From: Candidatus Latescibacterota bacterium
Lineage (GTDB): Bacteria > Latescibacterota > UBA2968 > GCA-2709665
Length of the DNA: 46,180 bases
Assembly (NCBI GenBank): GCA_012271065.1
Contig: JAAXHE010000107.1
Coordinates: 1 to 46,180 of the forward strand
Direction: 5' to 3'
Numbering within the stretch: position 1 is the first letter of the stretch; each line of letters begins with the position of its first letter. The position numbers were made by a program, and so were the translations under genes. The notes under the pieces are model-generated. The model had not been told where the DNA came from, searched no databases, and saw nothing but the letters and a program-made list of their open reading frames with translations. Shown piece after piece: positions 1 through 7,537 of this stretch.

Positions 1-79
1 TGCGTAACCATAATATAATACAATGACTTGGGTATGGAAACTACCTTTTTTATGAATAATTCAGGTTAAAAATATAGTA

Positions 80-108
80 TTGACACGCTTATCTATTTTC
101 CTTATCGT
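80..108 (+). promoter_or_regulatory. sigma70-like promoter of the exported-protein operon
   Basis: A TTGACA box (80-85) is followed after 17 nt by TATCGT (103-108), a perfect -35 and a 4/6 -10 in AT-rich DNA. It lies about 60 nt upstream of the first ATG at 169, which has its own AAGGAAGG ribosome site at 154-161. No other promoter is evident inside the operon. Confidence 0.55.
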
Positions 109-168
109 GGTAAATAAGGGTTAAGGTATTCTCTGTCCACCCACCACCGCAACAAGGAAGGTAATACA

Positions 169-834
169 ATGGTTCTCCGATTAGCTGTGTTTGTGTTGGG
201 GCTCATTGTTTGGGTAGGTAGGGCAACGGGTGAGGAACCAAGTATCTTGAAGTTACACAGCGGCCTTAACGAAATTCCAATTGTACTGCACAATCAAAGT
301 TTGCGTTCGATAGCAAATTTAGATATTGATTTAGGTGCAGAGATACCCGATTGGGTTACTGTTAAGGCAAAATCGGTTGCTCTCACACCCGACAATAGTC
401 AGGATCGCCATATCACTAAGTTTAATTTAGCCCTATTTGTAAATGATACGGCGGAACACCCAGACACAATCTTACCATTAACATTGACGGATAACCTTGG
501 CCGTAGTTGGAATATCCAATTGCATATCCAGGTATTAAGGGAAGAACAAGAGAAAAGTGTGTTGTTTGGTAATTTCCCCAACCCTTTTAATCCCTCGACC
601 ATGATCCGCTACAGGTTGGGACACTCAGGAGTTAAACCCACGACATTAGTTATTTACGATATGCTTGGTCAACGCATACGGACACTAGTAAGTGAGCCGC
701 AGACAGCCGGTTCTTATGAAGTGACCTGGGACGCTCGCGATGATCAGGGCCGTGCAACAGCCTCGGGGGTTTATATCTATTCGTTAAAATCCGGTAGTTT
801 TAACCAAACCCGATCAATGACTTTGATTCATTAA
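169..834 (+). CDS. exported protein with FlgD/T9SS-type C-terminal sorting domain
   Basis: A 221-residue protein. An N-terminal hydrophobic stretch (about residues 3-20, ending near ATGEE) looks like a signal peptide. The middle (about 30-125) is beta-rich and Ig-like with no recognised family. The last 85 residues are a typical FlgD-Ig/Por-secretion tail: the FPNPFNPST motif, then VIYDMLGQRIRTL, then WDARDDQGR and SGVYIYSL. In Bacteroidota and relatives such tails direct type IX secretion or surface attachment; in other phyla the same domain sits on many exported proteins. Usually the tail ends a large enzyme or adhesin, so this very short carrier is unusual. The start at 169 is supported by AAGGAAGG 7 nt upstream. 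It is the first gene of a four-gene AT-rich operon; the next gene's ribosome site overlaps its stop. Substrate or partner unknown. Confidence 0.8.
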   Translation: MVLRLAVFVLGLIVWVGRATGEEPSILKLHSGLNEIPIVLHNQSLRSIANLDIDLGAEIPDWVTVKAKSVALTPDNSQDRHITKFNLALFVNDTAEHPDTILPLTLTDNLGRSWNIQLHIQVLREEQEKSVLFGNFPNPFNPSTMIRYRLGHSGVKPTTLVIYDMLGQRIRTLVSEPQTAGSYEVTWDARDDQGRATASGVYIYSLKSGSFNQTRSMTLIH

Positions 835-845
835 AGGAGGATATG

Positions 846-2057
846 ATGAAATCGCTCGTTAATTTGCTATTCTGTGTGAGCACTTGGATAACTGCGGAGG
901 CAAAGCAACCACTACAACCTGTAATTATAGACGGGCATAAATTTGAATGGAAAGCTGCTTCCTTACCTGCCCACGATTTAAGTATAGGAGTCGTTCGTTC
1001 ATTTCTGACTAACAATTTTCTTTACGTCTCGATTGCGGATATTGCATCGAATTCAATTTTAAATTTCAAGACACAGGATAATCTTACTGAAGTCTACTTG
1101 GACGCAAAAACAAACTCCGGTGTAATCTATTTCAATAAAGCCTCTTTACGAGTCCCCTTCTTCGATAATGTCCTGGGCGTTACTTCAGCAGTAAAAGGAA
1201 ACAACGTTGAAATTCGGTCGCCATTGGCAATTTTCGGTGAAGATATTTTAGGGAGAACTCTTTCCATAAATGTGGCACAGGAAACTGCACAGGTGCAGCC
1301 AGAGTTGAACTTGCAAAAGACAGAATGGGAAGTGGGTGGATTTTCTAAGTTAGACGCGATCATTCAACAAGAAAATAAGGGTGAGTTACATATCCGTTTA
1401 ATGGAAAACGAAATTAGTCCATTGAGCGTGGTAAACTCTATCTTGAATAATGATCTGCAAGGTGCTGAGATGATTCTTAAACAGATTATAGACACGGATC
1501 AGCCAGAATTACGCAACTGGGCGTGGTCTGTACTGGTGAGCTTGACTAGAAAGAAGGGCGACAGTCAAGAATACCAACGCACTCTCGAACAGGCAGTCTC
1601 ACATATGGAGAGAAATCCCACTCTTTCCCAAATGCAAGAAAAAGTGAGATTGCAGATGAATCTCAAACGTGAGCCAATCGGGATTATAAGAGCAATTGGA
1701 GATTTGTCAGCTGTAAATGAGCAAATACAACTTCAAGTGGGATTATTGTGGGTTTCGGTGGGTAACTATATTGAAGCCGAAAAAGTGTTTGATAGAATTA
1801 TAGAAGAATACCCAAACACTTATCAATCTCGTCGAGCCAGATGGCAAAAAGAACATTACATTGAACGAAGCCAGGGAGACGATAGGCTTTACACAGCTTA
1901 TCAGTTAGTCGTCCAAGAACGATGGGGGGAAGTAGCTAATATCTATGCGCAAGCACGTAAAGGTCAGACACCTTTGTTGCATCAGTTGGTGACAATGCTG
2001 CATCGACACGGTGTGCTGTATCCGGTTTTAGATGCGTATTTTAAAACCATTAATTAA
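846..2057 (+). CDS. exported protein with CBM9-like N-terminal domain and helical C-terminal half
   Basis: A 403-residue protein when started at the second of two adjacent ATGs. AGGAGG at 835-840 is 5 nt from 846 but only 2 nt from 843, so 846 is preferred. Residues 1-19 form a signal peptide with likely cleavage after AEA. The next ~150 residues begin with IIDGHKFEW and later NNFLYVSIAD, the pattern of CBM9-like/DOMON beta-sandwich domains. From about residue 190 the chain is helical and TPR-like, including a segment near 325-350 resembling tetratricopeptide units (YIEAEKVFDRIIEEYPNTY). No catalytic motif is seen. Possible role: envelope binding or scaffold protein acting with the neighbouring M15 peptidase. 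Function is inferred from fold-like patterns only. Confidence 0.7.
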   Translation: MKSLVNLLFCVSTWITAEAKQPLQPVIIDGHKFEWKAASLPAHDLSIGVVRSFLTNNFLYVSIADIASNSILNFKTQDNLTEVYLDAKTNSGVIYFNKASLRVPFFDNVLGVTSAVKGNNVEIRSPLAIFGEDILGRTLSINVAQETAQVQPELNLQKTEWEVGGFSKLDAIIQQENKGELHIRLMENEISPLSVVNSILNNDLQGAEMILKQIIDTDQPELRNWAWSVLVSLTRKKGDSQEYQRTLEQAVSHMERNPTLSQMQEKVRLQMNLKREPIGIIRAIGDLSAVNEQIQLQVGLLWVSVGNYIEAEKVFDRIIEEYPNTYQSRRARWQKEHYIERSQGDDRLYTAYQLVVQERWGEVANIYAQARKGQTPLLHQLVTMLHRHGVLYPVLDAYFKTIN

Positions 2058-2070
2058 GGGGTTCTGACCT

Positions 2071-2643
2071 GTGAACCGATTAATCCTGGCAGTATTGTGC
2101 ATATTTGTTGTTAGTGGAAATGCCTTCGGTGATGAAATAGATGATATTCGAGCCGAGTACACGCAATACGGCTTAAAAGTGCCAGACAGAGCTATGTTTG
2201 GCACATCGCACCCAAGTATCTATTTTTCTAATAGTGAAATGGGAAACCCTAATGATGATTATGAGTATTTCCTGGCTAATCATGTCTTCTGGGATTTTAT
2301 GGACAATCTCAGAAACCAAACAGGTGAAATAATAGTCATCAGCAGTGGTTATCGTTCACCAAGCTATAATCGTTCTCTTGTAGACGAACATGGAAGAAGG
2401 ATTGCTCACGATAATTCTTTACACCAATATGGGGCCGGAACGGACGCTACTAAATTCGGCCCTAATTATTGGGTAAATATGACTGAAAGCCAAAAGGACG
2501 AACTTTTCGTACAAATAGGAGTGGCAGCAACAGTCATGCAAGGGACGTACGGTGATCGTTTTTATATAGAGGCTAAGGAAAAATCAGATCATCTACATTT
2601 CGAATTAATGGATTATTGTCACTTTGACGATAATTGGTTATAG
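2071..2643 (+). CDS. secreted M15-family zinc D-Ala-D-Ala-type peptidase
   Basis: A 190-residue protein starting at GTG, with AAGGGG about 10 nt upstream; it lies 13 nt after the previous stop. Residues 1-20 are a signal peptide (cleavage near AFG-DE). The M15 metallopeptidase pattern is complete: SSGYRSPSYN (91-100), SLHQYGAGTD (116-125) giving zinc ligands His118 and Asp125, and SDHLHFEL (172-179) giving catalytic Asp173 and zinc ligand His176. M15 enzymes trim D,D or L,D bonds in peptidoglycan stem peptides or cross-links. With a signal peptide it should act in the periplasm or outside. It is the only enzyme of the four-gene cassette, so the cassette is probably about wall or envelope remodelling. 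Family assignment is firm; substrate is not known. Confidence 0.82.
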   Translation: MNRLILAVLCIFVVSGNAFGDEIDDIRAEYTQYGLKVPDRAMFGTSHPSIYFSNSEMGNPNDDYEYFLANHVFWDFMDNLRNQTGEIIVISSGYRSPSYNRSLVDEHGRRIAHDNSLHQYGAGTDATKFGPNYWVNMTESQKDELFVQIGVAATVMQGTYGDRFYIEAKEKSDHLHFELMDYCHFDDNWL

Positions 2644-2653
2644 GAGGTTTAGG

Positions 2654-3379
2654 ATGAATCGAATCATCTTGGTATTAACCCTCACCCTTTGGGCTGTAGA
2701 AGCAATAGGGGGAGATCCGTCTACTGTGCATATTTCGAAAGAACCAGTTTCGGAAACCGAACTCAAAATACTTAAACATGGAGATTATCACTCCATTAGC
2801 GTGGTTTTGGGACGCCTTGAAGTTTTATTTAAAGAACAAGGCGTGAGTTCGGTTCTCGTGGCAGTACCAACCTTAAATGAAATCTTGGCTAAACTTCAAA
2901 AAAGGGACGGGAACCAGTTTGTAGAATTGGAGAGCGACCTTGTCAATTTCCTGGGTAAGGTGGGTGATGCCAGTTCAACAACCTATTTTCTAAAGGCCAT
3001 TAAAAGAAGAACTGGAAATGCTGCAATTGGCTTAGAAAAATTGGACAGTGCTATTGTAGACAGTGTTATTGCTTACCTTAGCGCAGAACAGGTGAAAACA
3101 CGTAATAATGCTTCTCGAACTCTGGTCCGTATGTATCAGACAAATTCAGAACTCTTTCCTAAAACAAAAGTCGAGTTAATTCGAGACAAACTGATAAAGA
3201 ACATAGATACTTATGACTACAAATCAGGTGATTGTTTCGCTTTAGCCTTTTTTGGAGACAACACAACCCTGCCTTTGTTGAGGACAATCGCTACAACAGA
3301 CACCTTCCAACTTTATCCGAACAGATACACGAATAGAGAAATAGCGCAATTCGCGATCACACAGATTCAAAACCGCTAA
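2654..3379 (+). CDS. exported helical-repeat protein of unknown function
   Basis: A 241-residue protein. The chosen ATG at 2654 follows a strong AGGAGG at 2642-2647; a longer reading from 2624 would overlap the M15 gene and is not supported. Residues 1-21 form a signal peptide (cleavage near AIGG-DP). The remainder is largely alpha-helical, with two blocks resembling HEAT-type repeats (GKVGDASSTTYFLKAI at about 105-120 and FFGDNTTLPLLRTI near the C-terminus). No catalytic motif is visible. It is the last gene of the operon, followed by a hairpin at 3401. Probably a periplasmic or surface binding partner of the upstream proteins; not recognised. Confidence 0.65.
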   Translation: MNRIILVLTLTLWAVEAIGGDPSTVHISKEPVSETELKILKHGDYHSISVVLGRLEVLFKEQGVSSVLVAVPTLNEILAKLQKRDGNQFVELESDLVNFLGKVGDASSTTYFLKAIKRRTGNAAIGLEKLDSAIVDSVIAYLSAEQVKTRNNASRTLVRMYQTNSELFPKTKVELIRDKLIKNIDTYDYKSGDCFALAFFGDNTTLPLLRTIATTDTFQLYPNRYTNREIAQFAITQIQNR

Positions 3380-3400
3380 ATTGAATCGGACGAATGAAAA

Positions 3401-3433
3401 GAGGCCCAGGGATCGATCCAACCCCTGGGCCTC
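3401..3433 (+). terminator. strong hairpin closing the exported-protein operon
   Basis: A perfect 11-bp stem (GAGGCCCAGGG at 3401-3411 with its complement at 3423-3433) and an 11-nt loop. The right side has only a short T-rich stretch (GGTTTGTT) and the left side an A-rich one (AATGAAAA). It can therefore serve both the plus-strand operon and the minus-strand antitoxin fragment that converges on it. It sits at the composition break. Confidence 0.65.
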
Positions 3434-3475
3434 GGTTTGTTACAGGAGACGACAGAATTCGGGGGGAGAGGTCCA

Positions 3476-3697
3476 TTACAGACCTGTAAACCGAATTAGC
3501 CGTCTCCGTTCATAATTGCCAGTTGTAACATTGGAGTTGCCCTGTGCCTCCGCAACGTCTCTGACTGCCAGCAAGAACGCTTCAATATCCCCGTTTTTTT
3601 CATAGTCATCAAGCGCGACGGTAAGATATATCTTCGCGTCCTCCGGATCGCGTAGTTGCTCAATATGATAGTCCATGAAGTTTCTATAGACACTCAT
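3476..3697 (-). pseudogene. truncated addiction-module antitoxin (HI1420/HigA-like family)
   Basis: A 73-residue reading frame starting at the ATG at 3697, 14 nt after the stop of the upstream ATPase. Residues 1-52 match the N-terminus of the 'addiction module antidote protein' family: a DPEDAKIYLTVAL segment, then DIEAFLLAVRDVAEAQGN. Family members are around 100 residues and continue at this point into an XRE-type helix-turn-helix. Here the helix-turn-helix is absent and replaced by about 20 unrelated residues. The other frames do not contain the missing half. No partner toxin gene is nearby. The truncation lies next to the change in base composition, suggesting a recombination junction. 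Confidence 0.6.
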
Positions 3698-3711
3698 CTT
3701 GGCGATTACCC

Positions 3712-4863
3712 TCACGGCCACAAGGCGTCGGCGGCCAGCAGGCTGGAGAAGTGCGAAAACGGGAGAATTTCGATACCGTCCGCGGTACGTAATTCGGATC
3801 CTTCGGGATAGACCACAAGCCGGCGGCAAAGCCCCGGCAGCGCGGCCAGGGCCCTCAAGCCGTTGCACCAGGATTCCGCAAATGTCCCGCCGGATTTGAC
3901 TTCGACTGCCACGAATTCCCCGGCGCGATTGAGCAGGAAGTCCACCTCGGTTCGCGTCTGCGCGGCGGTCGACCAATAGAAGCATTCATCGCACAGATCT
4001 CGGTAGTCCGTGTACGCCCGTATCAACTGAGCAATCAGGCCCTCGAAAAGTGCGCCGCGTTCCTCCGGCGCGGGAGGCGTCGTCACCCTTTTCATCGCCC
4101 GTACAAGACCGGGGTCACACCAATACCACTTTGGCAATTTGCGTTCGCGCACCCGCAATCGGGTCTCGTAAGCAGGAAGTTGAAAGCAGAGGAGCGTTTC
4201 CTCCAGGATCTCCAGGTATCCCGTCACCGTGGTGCGCGCAACCCGAGCTTCCCTTGCGATGTTGGTCACGTTAAGGGTCTGGCCGTGAAAGAGCGCCGCA
4301 ATGGGGAGAAAGCGCGCGAATCCGGGTAAATTGCGCACAAGGGCCTCGGCTTGTACCTCCTCTTTGAGATACATCTGCGTATAGGCAACCAGTGTCTCTG
4401 CCCTGTCCTCCGAATCCCATACGATGGGCAGCAGTCCGTGTTGTAAGGCGTCGTGGAGTACGAACCTCTCTTCCAACTCCTCGGGAGTAAAGGGGTGCAT
4501 CGCGCGATTCAGGGCTCGGCCGGCGAGGAGGTTGACACCTGCCCGCTTGAGTTTTCTCGCACTGGACCCGCACAATACAAAGCGCAGCCGCCGTTCTTCG
4601 ATAAAACGGTGCACTTCGTTAAGCAGCGCCGGCAATCTTTGAATTTCGTCCAGAACCACCCACCGGTCACCCGGTACGGCCCGTAGTTCCGCGGCAAGGA
4701 GACCCGGATTCGCAAGCAGGCGTTGGTACGTATCCTCGGCAAGCAGATTGACGACGTGCGAATCCGGGAACGCCAGTCGCAGATAGGTGCTTTTTCCAAC
4801 GCCGCGAGGTCCAAGGAGAAAGAAGCTCTTCCGGGGGGCGTCAAATATACGTGGAATTGTCAT
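3712..4863 (-). CDS. AAA+ ATPase with DUF4143 (AAA_14) domain
   Basis: A 383-residue cytoplasmic protein. The N-terminal P-loop domain has Walker A GPRGVGKST (18-26), Walker B WVVLDEIQ (68-75) and a sensor-like VLCGSSARKL near 97-105. The C-terminal half is DUF4143: a winged-helix-like segment (about 190-215) and, near 315-335, a PD-(D/E)XK-like EVDFLL followed by VAVEVKSG. This is a widespread accessory family with unsettled function, found near toxin-antitoxin and defence genes; the nuclease-like motif suggests nucleic-acid interaction. A strong promoter lies at 4904-4932 and an inverted repeat sits between promoter and start. The truncated antitoxin is immediately downstream, probably cotranscribed. 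Length is normal and no frame disruption is seen. Confidence 0.85.
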   Translation of the reverse strand: MTIPRIFDAPRKSFFLLGPRGVGKSTYLRLAFPDSHVVNLLAEDTYQRLLANPGLLAAELRAVPGDRWVVLDEIQRLPALLNEVHRFIEERRLRFVLCGSSARKLKRAGVNLLAGRALNRAMHPFTPEELEERFVLHDALQHGLLPIVWDSEDRAETLVAYTQMYLKEEVQAEALVRNLPGFARFLPIAALFHGQTLNVTNIAREARVARTTVTGYLEILEETLLCFQLPAYETRLRVRERKLPKWYWCDPGLVRAMKRVTTPPAPEERGALFEGLIAQLIRAYTDYRDLCDECFYWSTAAQTRTEVDFLLNRAGEFVAVEVKSGGTFAESWCNGLRALAALPGLCRRLVVYPEGSELRTADGIEILPFSHFSSLLAADALWP

Positions 4864-4875
4864 TTGACTAAGTTG

Positions 4876-4902
4876 TCGTCATTTTTCGCAGTAATTTGAC
4901 GA
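4876..4902. promoter_or_regulatory. candidate operator between promoter and start of the DUF4143 ATPase
   Basis: TCGTCA (4876-4881) and its complement TGACGA (4897-4902) are separated by 15 nt, and the sequence ATTTGAC occurs directly repeated at 4862-4868 and 4894-4900. The dyad lies just downstream of the -10 box, where a bound repressor would block transcription. It could be an autoregulatory site for the antitoxin once encoded downstream. This is inference from position and symmetry only. Confidence 0.35.
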
Positions 4903-4903
4903 T

Positions 4904-4932
4904 AATATATACAAATTTCACAACAATGTCAA
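4904..4932 (-). promoter_or_regulatory. near-consensus sigma70 promoter of the DUF4143 ATPase
   Basis: On the minus strand, TTGACA (4932-4927) is followed after exactly 17 nt by TATATT (4909-4904). It lies about 40 nt upstream of the ATPase ATG at 4863. This is one of the best promoter matches in the window. Confidence 0.7.
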
Positions 4933-5362
4933 GATCTGGCCCTGCCCTACTGTAGCAATGATCGACGTCGGTTTCTAAATCAAATGGTGATCTCATACAG
5001 GGGGCAGCAACGGCGATCCTGATTGCAAGAAATAGGCACCGGATGCATCCATGTGTGACCACAGATAGAATATCTGAAACCTCCACGCCACTGTTGCGTC
5101 TAAGCGATACAACCATGCTACATCCCTCCCGAAAGACGTCGATCGTACCCAGTACGGCCGGCGTCTTTTTTATATTACCAGGAAGCCGCATAACGACCGA
5201 CTTCCGGGCGGCCCGAGGGTATTGTTCATCGGCCGGGAAAGTCCTGTTGCGCGCCCTACCCGGCGCACGTATTTTATCCCTGTTCATCGTGGACGTTCGG
5301 CCCCCCGCAACCGATAACCCCGCGCTTCGCGCATCCCTTCCGGATCAGTACGGGAGAACCCT
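4933..5362. other. intergenic region between divergent ATPase and ABC exporter genes
   Basis: About 430 nt without a convincing gene. Open frames here have atypical composition and no family resemblance. Visible structure: a branched hairpin at 5132-5171 (AAAGACG pairing with CGTCTTT, with an inner CGTAC/GTACG pair) running into a T-rich stretch, which could be a leader terminator or a relic. No clear promoter for the ABC operon could be fixed; TTGCGC-N17-TATTTT near 5248-5276 is only a weak candidate. Confidence 0.4.
5132..5171 (+). terminator. possible terminator-like hairpin upstream of the ABC operon
   Basis: Outer arms AAAGACG (5132-5138) and CGTCTTT (5162-5168) enclose an inner CGTAC/GTACG hairpin (5144-5148 with 5152-5156), and a run of T follows to 5171. 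No plus-strand gene ends upstream, so it would act as a leader attenuator or be a remnant. The stem is interrupted by unpaired stretches, so confidence is low. Confidence 0.3.
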
Positions 5363-6280
5363 ATGCGCAGGATTCAGCTCCAGCAGGTCACGAAGACATT
5401 CGACGGCGTCACGGCGGTAGACGGGTTGGATCTGGACATCGCCGCGGGAGAGACATTCGGTCTGCTGGGTCCCAACGGCGCAGGCAAGACCACGACGATT
5501 CGTACCATCCTGGGGATTTACGGGCCGGATTCGGGTACCATCGATTACGGCAACGGTGGGACGGGCCTGTCGAGGGACCGGATCGGCTACCTGCCCGAAG
5601 AACGGGGGCTGTATCCCAAGATGCGGGTTATGGACCTGCTTGTGTTTCTCGGGGAGATCAAGTCGCTCTCCCGGACGGAAGCGGCAGGCCGCGCGGGAGA
5701 ATGGCTCGAACGGATGGGCCTGTCGGAATGGTCGAGCCGGCGCGTGGATCAGCTTTCCAAGGGTATGCAGCAGAAGCTGCAATTCATCGCGACCGTCATG
5801 CATGACCCCGATCTTTTGATTCTCGACGAGCCGTTCAGCGGGCTGGATCCGATCAACGTGGCCGTCCTGAAAGAGATCATGCAGACGCTGACGTCCGAGG
5901 GCAAGATTCTCATCTTTTCCACGCATCAGATGGAGGATGCCGAAGCGCTTTGCGACCGGATCTGTCTGATCAACCGCGGTCGGAAGGTACTTGACGGCAC
6001 GGTAACGGAATTGAAGTCCCTTTATACGAGGAACAGGTTGCGTATTGCCTTTGAGGGGAGCGACGATTTTCTCGAGGATACGAATCTGGTTCGGCACGCG
6101 GAACATCGCGGGAATCACGTGGAGGTCGAACTCCAGACGGGCGCGGACCCGGGCGACCTGCTGAGAACGGCGCTTTCCAGGGCCCGGATCCACCGGTTCG
6201 AAGTCTCGGAGCCCTCGCTTAGAGACATCTTTTTAATGGCTGTTGGCGGTGAAGATTCGGGAGAAGAGCAGGATGAATAA
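5363..6280 (+). CDS. ABC transporter ATP-binding protein (NatA-like)
   Basis: A 305-residue ATPase energising export with the downstream permease. Walker A GPNGAGKT (36-43), signature LSKGMQQ (131-137), Walker B LLILDEP (151-157) and H-loop His188 are all intact. The C-terminal ~85 residues are the DUF4162-type extension common in the NatA branch. It starts at ATG 5363 after GGGAGAA. The permease start overlaps its last 8 nt, so the two are translationally coupled. NatA/NatB systems export sodium or other small solutes, but the substrate cannot be read from sequence. The following genes (sugar isomerase, ROK kinase) may share the transcript. Confidence 0.92.
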   Translation: MRRIQLQQVTKTFDGVTAVDGLDLDIAAGETFGLLGPNGAGKTTTIRTILGIYGPDSGTIDYGNGGTGLSRDRIGYLPEERGLYPKMRVMDLLVFLGEIKSLSRTEAAGRAGEWLERMGLSEWSSRRVDQLSKGMQQKLQFIATVMHDPDLLILDEPFSGLDPINVAVLKEIMQTLTSEGKILIFSTHQMEDAEALCDRICLINRGRKVLDGTVTELKSLYTRNRLRIAFEGSDDFLEDTNLVRHAEHRGNHVEVELQTGADPGDLLRTALSRARIHRFEVSEPSLRDIFLMAVGGEDSGEEQDE

Positions 6281-7529
6281 GGTATTGACCATCGTCCGCC
6301 GGGAATTCATAGAGATTGTGCGCAAGAAGAGTTTCCTGATCGGCCTGTTCCTGGTGCCGGTATTCGTCGTGGCCAGTATCCTCGTCCCCGTTCTACTGGC
6401 GCGGGTAGACGTGGGCAAACAGAAGCGAATCGCGGTGGTCGACCAGACCGGTATCCTGTACCGGCCGCTCGAAGCCCGCCTGGACGAACGGCTCAAGGAT
6501 GGAAGGCCGGAGTATCTGTTGCAGGAAGTGCGCCCCGGTCCCGATCTGGAAACCACGCGACGTCAGCTCACGTCCGAGATCAACGCCGGAGAACTGGACG
6601 CCTACCTGGTGGTGCCTCCCGAAATCTTCGAAGAGGGCGAGGCCGGGTTCTACGGGAAGAACGTGAGCGATATCCGCCAGGTCGGGCGATTGCGGAGCGC
6701 ATTGACTCACATTGTGGTTGCCCACAGGCTGGCGCAGCGAGGGCTGGAACCTGAAGAAGTGAGAAAATGGACCCGCAGGGTGCAGTTGCAGACGCTGAAA
6801 ATCGTCAAGGGAAAGGAGAAGAAGAGCGGGTTTGCCCGGGAATATTTCACTTCGTTCGCATTCGCCATGCTGCTTTATATGGTGACTATTCTGTACGGTA
6901 TCATGGTCATGCGCGGTGTCCTGGAAGAGAAAACCAACCGCATGGTGGAGGTGATGCTGTCGTCGGTCGATCCATTTCAGATGATGGCGGGCAAGATACT
7001 GGGGATCGGCGCCGCCAGCCTGGTTCAGGTTTCGGTCTGGATCGGCGTGGGTCTGCTCGCCACGGCGTACGGCAGAATGGCGTTCGGGCCCAACCTCCCC
7101 TTTGCGATCGAAACGGGTGTGGTGGTCTACTTCGGCGTCTACTTTGTCCTCGGTTACTTTCTGTATGCCACACTCTACGCCATTATCGGCGCGATCTGCG
7201 ACACCGAACAGGATGCGCAACACCTGCAGATCCTTGTGATCGTGCCAATGATTCTTTCGCTGCTGGCAATGACGTTTATCACCCGGCAGCCCGGCGCCGC
7301 CCCGTCCGTGGTGATGTCGATGATTCCGTTCTTTGCGCCAATGATCATGATCGTCCGGGTAAACGTCCTCACGCCTCCGTGGATCGAAATCGCGGCGTCG
7401 GTCTTGATTCTGATCGGCACGATTGCCGGGGTCATGTGGGCGGCCGCGCGGATCTACCGGGTGGGGATCCTGATGAGGGGCAAACGGGCCACGTTGAAGG
7501 AGATGGTCCGCTGGGTGCGGTACGGATAG
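6273..7529 (+). CDS. ABC transporter permease (NatB-like, ABC-2 family)
   Basis: A 418-residue membrane protein. The start at 6273 (MNKVLTIVRREF) overlaps the ATPase stop by 8 nt and follows GAGAAGAGCAGG. The first transmembrane helix lies at about 20-45 (SFLIGLFLVPVFVVASILVP). A large extracytoplasmic loop of ~140 residues follows, then five or six helices from about residue 195 onward. Within these is the ABC-2 signature region ERTNRMVEV-like (EEKTNRMVEVMLSSV). This layout is typical of NatB/DrrB-type exporters with an N-terminal helix plus extracellular domain. The next gene follows after 8 nt. Confidence 0.88.
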   Translation: MNKVLTIVRREFIEIVRKKSFLIGLFLVPVFVVASILVPVLLARVDVGKQKRIAVVDQTGILYRPLEARLDERLKDGRPEYLLQEVRPGPDLETTRRQLTSEINAGELDAYLVVPPEIFEEGEAGFYGKNVSDIRQVGRLRSALTHIVVAHRLAQRGLEPEEVRKWTRRVQLQTLKIVKGKEKKSGFAREYFTSFAFAMLLYMVTILYGIMVMRGVLEEKTNRMVEVMLSSVDPFQMMAGKILGIGAASLVQVSVWIGVGLLATAYGRMAFGPNLPFAIETGVVVYFGVYFVLGYFLYATLYAIIGAICDTEQDAQHLQILVIVPMILSLLAMTFITRQPGAAPSVVMSMIPFFAPMIMIVRVNVLTPPWIEIAASVLILIGTIAGVMWAAARIYRVGILMRGKRATLKEMVRWVRYG

Positions 7530-7537
7530 GAGGTTTC

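Noticed and set aside
4868..5287. 139-codon minus-strand frame upstream of the DUF4143 ATPase
   Set aside because: It crosses the ATPase promoter, ends just before the ATPase start and resembles no protein family.
6767..7537. Upstream extension of the sugar isomerase frame
   Set aside because: It overlaps the permease in another frame with Arg/His-rich, low-complexity sequence; AGGAGG and similarity begin at 7538.
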